Shown here: one piece after another, positions 59,770 through 64,000 of the stretch
Numbering within the stretch: position 1 is the stretch's first letter
Layout: each line of letters starts with the position of its first letter
Assembly (NCBI RefSeq): GCF_009905375.1
Contig: NW_027417602.1
Span: 23,814 to 87,813 of the forward strand
DNA: 64,000 nt
Direction: 5' to 3'
Source of the DNA: Apium graveolens
Taxonomy: Eukaryota; Streptophyta; Magnoliopsida; Apiales; Apiaceae
Translations under genes and position numbers: made by a program
Notes under the pieces: model-generated
What the model saw: only the letters and a program-made list of their open reading frames with translations
Databases searched by the model: none
What the model was told of the DNA's origin: nothing

Positions 59770-60489
59770 TGTTGGACAAACTTAGTATTTTAGACTAAGT
59801 TGTGAATCATTTTGAGACTCTATATGAGTGAGACACATTATGTGTTAGTGGTGTGTATTTATTGGAACGTATTCTTCTCTTCGAGGGGATTCCAACGCAT
59901 ATTAACACGCTCAAAATGAGTAAAAGGTGAATGAGAACTGATGTTCCAAAGTTTTACCTTTTAATATGAAAAGTGGCTTTGTACCACATCGAGAGTAGCA
60001 CAAACCTATTCCTTAGTTTTTCTTATAAATACCATGTACCACATCGAAAAGAAAAACAAGTCCTTTCAAGCCTCTCTTTATAAATAGAGTCTTAGGGCAC
60101 CAGTTTTATTAAGTCAAGAAAATAAGAGTCATCTCTTTCATTCTTGGTCTCTTTAGTCTTAAATTTTTCCAATATTCCGGTGATAGTTCTCGGGCTCAGT
60201 TCAAGTTCGCTGAGAGTATATTCGATCTATCGATTATACTAGTATCTCGTTTTATCCTGGGAAGCAGGTCGCTAAACACGGATGGTGCGGGGCGAAACTG
60301 CTTTAAGGAGACAGTTTTCTGGACTCGAGATTAAATCCAATCTCTGTTTGTTTTCTCAAACCCTTCTCCTAATTTAATTGTTAATTCTCATATGCTTATG
60401 TGATTTAAGAATTAACAATGTTTTTGTGAAGTAGTTATATATTCAATATATATATATAACAATGTCTTTATCGTACAAGATTGCTAACA
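59770..60489 (+). mobile_element. 3' LTR of element F (720 bp)
   Basis: Identical to 54466-55185. TATA box at 60079-60086. Confidence 0.95.
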
Positions 60490-60494
60490 GTTAC
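60490..60494. repeat. Target-site duplication of element F, right (GTTAC)
   Basis: Matches 54461-54465. Confidence 0.93.
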
Positions 60495-62407
60495 AACCAA
60501 AGCGAATGTGTTTACCTTGTACACAGTTATACACGCTTGCTCCAGTGACTCGGTTATCAGTTGATCACCTTAGTTGATCCACCATTTCACCCTTCTGCTT
60601 AATACAAACAAAGACATTCTTATATATAACATGAATAAAGCTATCATTTTCTATGCATCACATGTGTTGAACATCATGGATATAGAAAATTTACGACTAC
60701 CTTTATTCATTATATCCGGGTGGAATTTTAAAACTAATTTTGACAGATTACTTACCAAAGGAAAGGAAATGTGGCCTAGATCATAATGTTTAATTTCAAT
60801 AAGTAGCATTACCACTACTAAAACATAGAAAAGAGTGGGTGCAAGTGAGGACTTAAGCAGATTAACTTTGGGGCAATCTTTTCCAACATGGTTTCCTCTA
60901 GTACTTGCTACAAGGATTTTGTCACCAAGCCAGGTCAGATGGGTTGTACAACAGAAGCATTCAAAAATATCGACAGAGTCTGACCAAAGAAACAAAGGTG
61001 CACAGAATAGTCCAAGATCTATCATAAGAGTGACAAGTTAATTAGCTAGATGGTTTCCTGATATATCCGCCTCAGAACCACAAGCCGGTGATACAAAAAC
61101 TGGTGCATACACAACTCATCTATCTTGGGTTGTGTTGGCTAAGGAATTTAAAAACAAGCAGACATGAGGTTAAAAGATTCCACACCTTTTTACAGCCGAG
61201 AGAGAAAAATTGACCGTCAATCTTAGCTGGAGGTATCCGGCAACAGACGGAGCTTTGCTGAACCAAGCACTAGGATGGAGTCTCGTACTCGGGAAGATAA
61301 AGTCAGAAGGCGAATTCTTTGTATTAAGAAATTTGATGCCTACAGTGTGTCTACCTGTGCATACAACATCATTCTGAGATTAAAAGGATGCTTTGTATTA
61401 AGAAATTTGATGCCATATAAAGATTTGACAAAGTCTACAGGTGGTAGCTTATTTCCATAAGAAACAAGATCATAATACCAGGGGAACCCAACATAACAAA
61501 ATTCTGATGTCAACAATGCCATTGTCTCCAAATTGGGCTGTTTTAAATCCACTTCTTGGCTCATTTTCTTTATCAATGGTGATGCAGCAATCTATAACAA
61601 TATAACAAATGCAATTTTCAGCCAGCTTTGTTAATGCAACAAACTCTGACTGCCCAACAAGTTCCTATCCGGGATTTGATTAATGAGCCTGCAACATTTG
61701 TAAAGAAAAAGAAACAGCCGATGTGAAGATAGAGGAGGCAGCTGCAAAAAAAAAAGATAAATCAAATAGAGTTCAAGCAAGAAGCTACAACCAAAAAAGG
61801 AAAAAAAGAACTCATTGTGGTCAAAGGTTGATGTTCTTAGAAGATAAAAGAGTGTCCGGATTTGAGAACTGATTCAGTGGACAACAGTTGTGAAACACAG
61901 CCAAAGAACCACTGATGCTGCATGTACTGCCAAACTTGAAAAAGATAAAATCCAGCAGACACCATTTCATATATAGCTAGTAAGAAAAGAAAATGGAATC
62001 GCAAAACAAAAATCCGGCAACCTGAAATCCATGGAAAAATAATTACAGGGTCTCAGGATCATCATGACAGGCATATGGTAAGTAAATCAGATGTGGGACT
62101 GCTATATTATCCAACTAATAACGGCAAGTGCATGCCAGGCCCGACAGAGCACGGGGTCTTAATAAGATGTCCAAAGACTCAAAATTACAGAACTGCTTCT
62201 AAATCTCAATTTTCTAGCAAGTAATCTGCGGGAACCGTAGAAGTCTGCCTTCAGAGTGATGACTTCGGAGTTCATAGCTATCAGAAACCGTGCAAGATAA
62301 AATATATTAACAAAAAAGTGGTACTCAATATAACAACTTAGCTCCAATTAACATGGCTGATCATGGATGATCATCTCACGCTCCAGAAAAAGGCTTGAAA
62401 AACTTAG
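60495..62407 (-). other. Host-like flank with possible exon remnants of an unrecognised gene
   Basis: Two minus-strand frames look more protein-like than chance. 61340-61576 (ETMALLTSEFCYVGFPWYYD) is preceded by an acceptor-like TTATAG and followed by a donor-like CAG/GTAGAC. 60835-61025 contains FECFCCTTHLTWLGDKILVA. A further acceptor-like TTGCAG lies near 61690 on the same strand. I do not recognise the family. They could be exons, a captured gene fragment or chance. A 24-bp word (CTTTGTATTAAGAAATTTGA and four more bases) is repeated at 61317 and 61391. The rest is noncoding. Confidence 0.3.
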
Positions 62408-63142
62408 TATGTGGTGCGTGCTGCTGGACCATCAATCTCATTTGTGGGGGATTGTTGGACAAACTTAGTATTTTAGACTAAGTTGTGAATCATTTTGAGA
62501 CTCTATATGAGTGAGACACATTATGTGTTAGTGGTATGTATTTATTGGAACGTATTCTCCTCTTCGAGGGGATTCCAATGTATATTTACACGCTCAAAAT
62601 GAGTAAAAGGTGAATGAGAACTGATGTTCCAAAGTTTTACCTTTTAATATGAAAAGTGGTTTTGTACCACATCGAAATTAGCACAAACCTATTCCTTAGT
62701 TTTTCTTATAAATACCATGTACCACATCGAAAAGAAAAATAAGTCCTTTCAAGCCTCTCTATATAAATAGAGTCTTAGGGCACCAATTTTATTAAGTCGA
62801 GGAAATAAGAGTCATCTCTTTCATTCTCGGTCTCTGTAGTCTTAAATTTTTCCAATATTCTGGTGATAGTTCTTGGGCTCAGTTCAAGTTCGCTGAGAGT
62901 ATATTCGATCTATCGATTATACTAGTATCTCGTTTTATCCTGGGAAGCAGGCCGCTAAACACGGATGGTGCGGGGCGAAACTGCTTTAATGAGACAGTTT
63001 TCTGGACTCGAGATTAAATCCAATCTCTGTTTGTTTTCTCAAACCCTTCTCCTAATTTAATTGTTAATTCTCATATGCTTATGTGATTTAAGAATTAACA
63101 ATGTTCTTGTGAAGTAGTTATATATTCAATATATATATATAT
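62408..63142 (+). mobile_element. 3' fragment of an F-family element, interrupted by LTR E
   Basis: 62408-62452 matches the last bases of F before its LTR, including TTTGTGGGGGAT. 62453-63142 matches the F LTR but with many substitutions (ATTCTCCTC for ATTCTTCTC, for example), so it is an older copy. It ends in ATATATATAT, where the F LTR would continue with AACAATG. Confidence 0.9.
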
Positions 63143-64000
63143 TGTTATTCCTAGTGGACTAACAATGAGATTTACAGAAGGGGGGTTGAATGTAAATCTC
63201 AAAACTTTTTCAAGTTTTGAGCAGTTTATGAAAGTTGTGTGTTCAAGAAGAACAAGTGTGTGAATTGCTTTAAGCTAATACAGACAGATATATATTCAAG
63301 CACAAATGTAAAGAACACAACAGACCTTAAAAACTTTTCTGGTGGATTTTGTTGTTCCACCAGAGATGGTATTTTAGAAAATCTGTGATTAAACAATGTT
63401 GATCACAGCTGCATCCTAGTACAAACTAGATGAATTTTCTCTCAATATTTTTCTAAACAGCTCTGGAAAATCTCTCATCTAATTACTAGCTTCTACTTGG
63501 TTTATATATTACCAAGTGTACAAGTGAAGAACAATATAAAATACAGTAATAAAATAAGATCTTCACTTGCTTCTTTTCCTGTTCACTCCAGTACTTTGTT
63601 GACTATTGCATCTTTGTACTAGAGAAGAACGGCTGCTTTTTCTGTTGTTCCTGAAATTCGGCTACCACATCTCAGTTGTCTCTATCAACCCATGTGCCTC
63701 TGTTTGTAGGTACAACTACCCCTTATCAACGGCTAATCATCAGAACATCCGTTGAAGCTTTCATCCGTTGATGCACTCATCCGTTGAAGGATGTTATCCG
63801 TTGAAGCTTTCATCCGTTGATGCACTCATCCGTTGAAGGATGTTATCCGTTGATGACTTTATCCGTTGAAGCTTTAGAGACATCCGTTGAAGCTTAGCTT
63901 CTCATCCGTTGAAGGTCTTTAAGTCATCCGTTGATACCACTTCACTTATACAAAATTACAAGGCATGAAGTATTTACAATTGGCCTTCCTATCTGCATAT
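63143..64000 (-). mobile_element. LTR of SIRE-like family E, running off the window
   Basis: Starts TGTTATTCCTAGTGG and shares TAACAATG, CAGAAGGGGGGTTG, the GGTGGA/TCCACC hairpin and the CTTGGT-TATATA-ACCAAG box (63499-63520) with the A/B LTR. The orientation is inferred from those shared blocks. It inserted in the AT run of the F-family LTR. At 63745-63937 it has an array of eleven ATCCGTTGA words. The outer end and target duplication are off the window. Confidence 0.82.
63745..63937. repeat. ATCCGTTGA word array in LTR E
   Basis: Eleven copies, most as CATCCGTTGAAG or CATCCGTTGATG. A higher-order unit of about 47-50 bases (TTATCCGTTGAAG ... CATCCGTTGAAGGATG) is partly repeated. Confidence 0.93.

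Larger units (their letters stand above)
54466..60489 (+). mobile_element. Copia-like element F: identical LTRs, dead interior
   Basis: LTRs 54466-55185 and 59770-60489 are both 720 bp and read identical base for base at a constant offset of 5304. GTTAC flanks them. The polypurine tract GTGGGGGAT precedes the right LTR. The interior has no frame above about 92 codons but shows copia traces on the plus strand: an RT block near 57745-57835 with internal stops, and RNase H/C-terminal traces near 59060-59190. No standard primer site follows the left LTR (ATCTTAAAGCAG). It cannot encode its own proteins. Confidence 0.93.

Noticed and set aside
59422..59793. Short overlapping frames at the 3' end of element F
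   Set aside because: Opposite-strand frames of 70-90 codons in decayed pol; no motif, and one crosses into the LTR.

Overview
The window is nuclear DNA of a flowering plant, most likely a eudicot. It is a nest of LTR retrotransposons with one host-type gene. The evidence is Ty1/copia and Ty3/gypsy polyproteins of plant type, tRNA-iMet-type primer sites, a Helitron with plant-type ends, an F-box gene, and TTTAGGG-like words. Nothing resembles an operon or a bacterial gene. The dense nesting suggests repeat-rich, possibly pericentromeric, chromatin.

Layout. 1-9286: inside and 5' LTR of a decayed minus-strand SIRE/Maximus-like copia element (here D); its other end lies off the window. 9287-13979: AT-rich DNA with small DNA transposons: a 2-kb inverted repeat, a 401-bp Helitron inside it, a hAT-like MITE and a further TIR element. 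13980-15282: an F-box gene with a mid-gene frameshift. 15283-19733: intergenic DNA with several local tandem duplications. 19739-25908: a minus-strand gypsy element (Tat-like) with LTRs and a 5-bp target duplication; its pol stops after RT and runs into tandem repeats.

26188-53960: a large minus-strand SIRE-like complex with three LTRs (26188-27228, 46580-47539, 52946-53960). The duplication TGACT flanks only the outermost LTRs, so I read it as one insertion that became a tandem dimer (unit B left, unit A right). A microhomology deletion then fused A's RNase H to the middle LTR. A plus-strand copia element with its own partial duplication (C, 34485-43238) sits inside B's integrase. B keeps a long, broken extra ORF between pol and its 3' LTR.

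54466-60489: a plus-strand copia element (F) with apparently identical 720-bp LTRs and a perfect GTTAC duplication, but a dead interior. 60495-62407: host-like flank with possible exon remnants. 62408-63142: a solo 3' fragment of the F family, interrupted at 63143 by the LTR of another SIRE-like family (E) that runs off the window.

The most unusual signal is a short word (ATCCGTCGG and relatives). It recurs about three dozen times across the A/B family in LTRs, gag, the IN-RT linker, the pol-to-extra-ORF spacer and the extra ORF, in both orientations. E carries a related array (ATCCGTTGA) and D an unrelated 20-bp array in the same LTR zone. All coordinates and comparisons were read by eye; family names are judgements from protein motifs, not searches.
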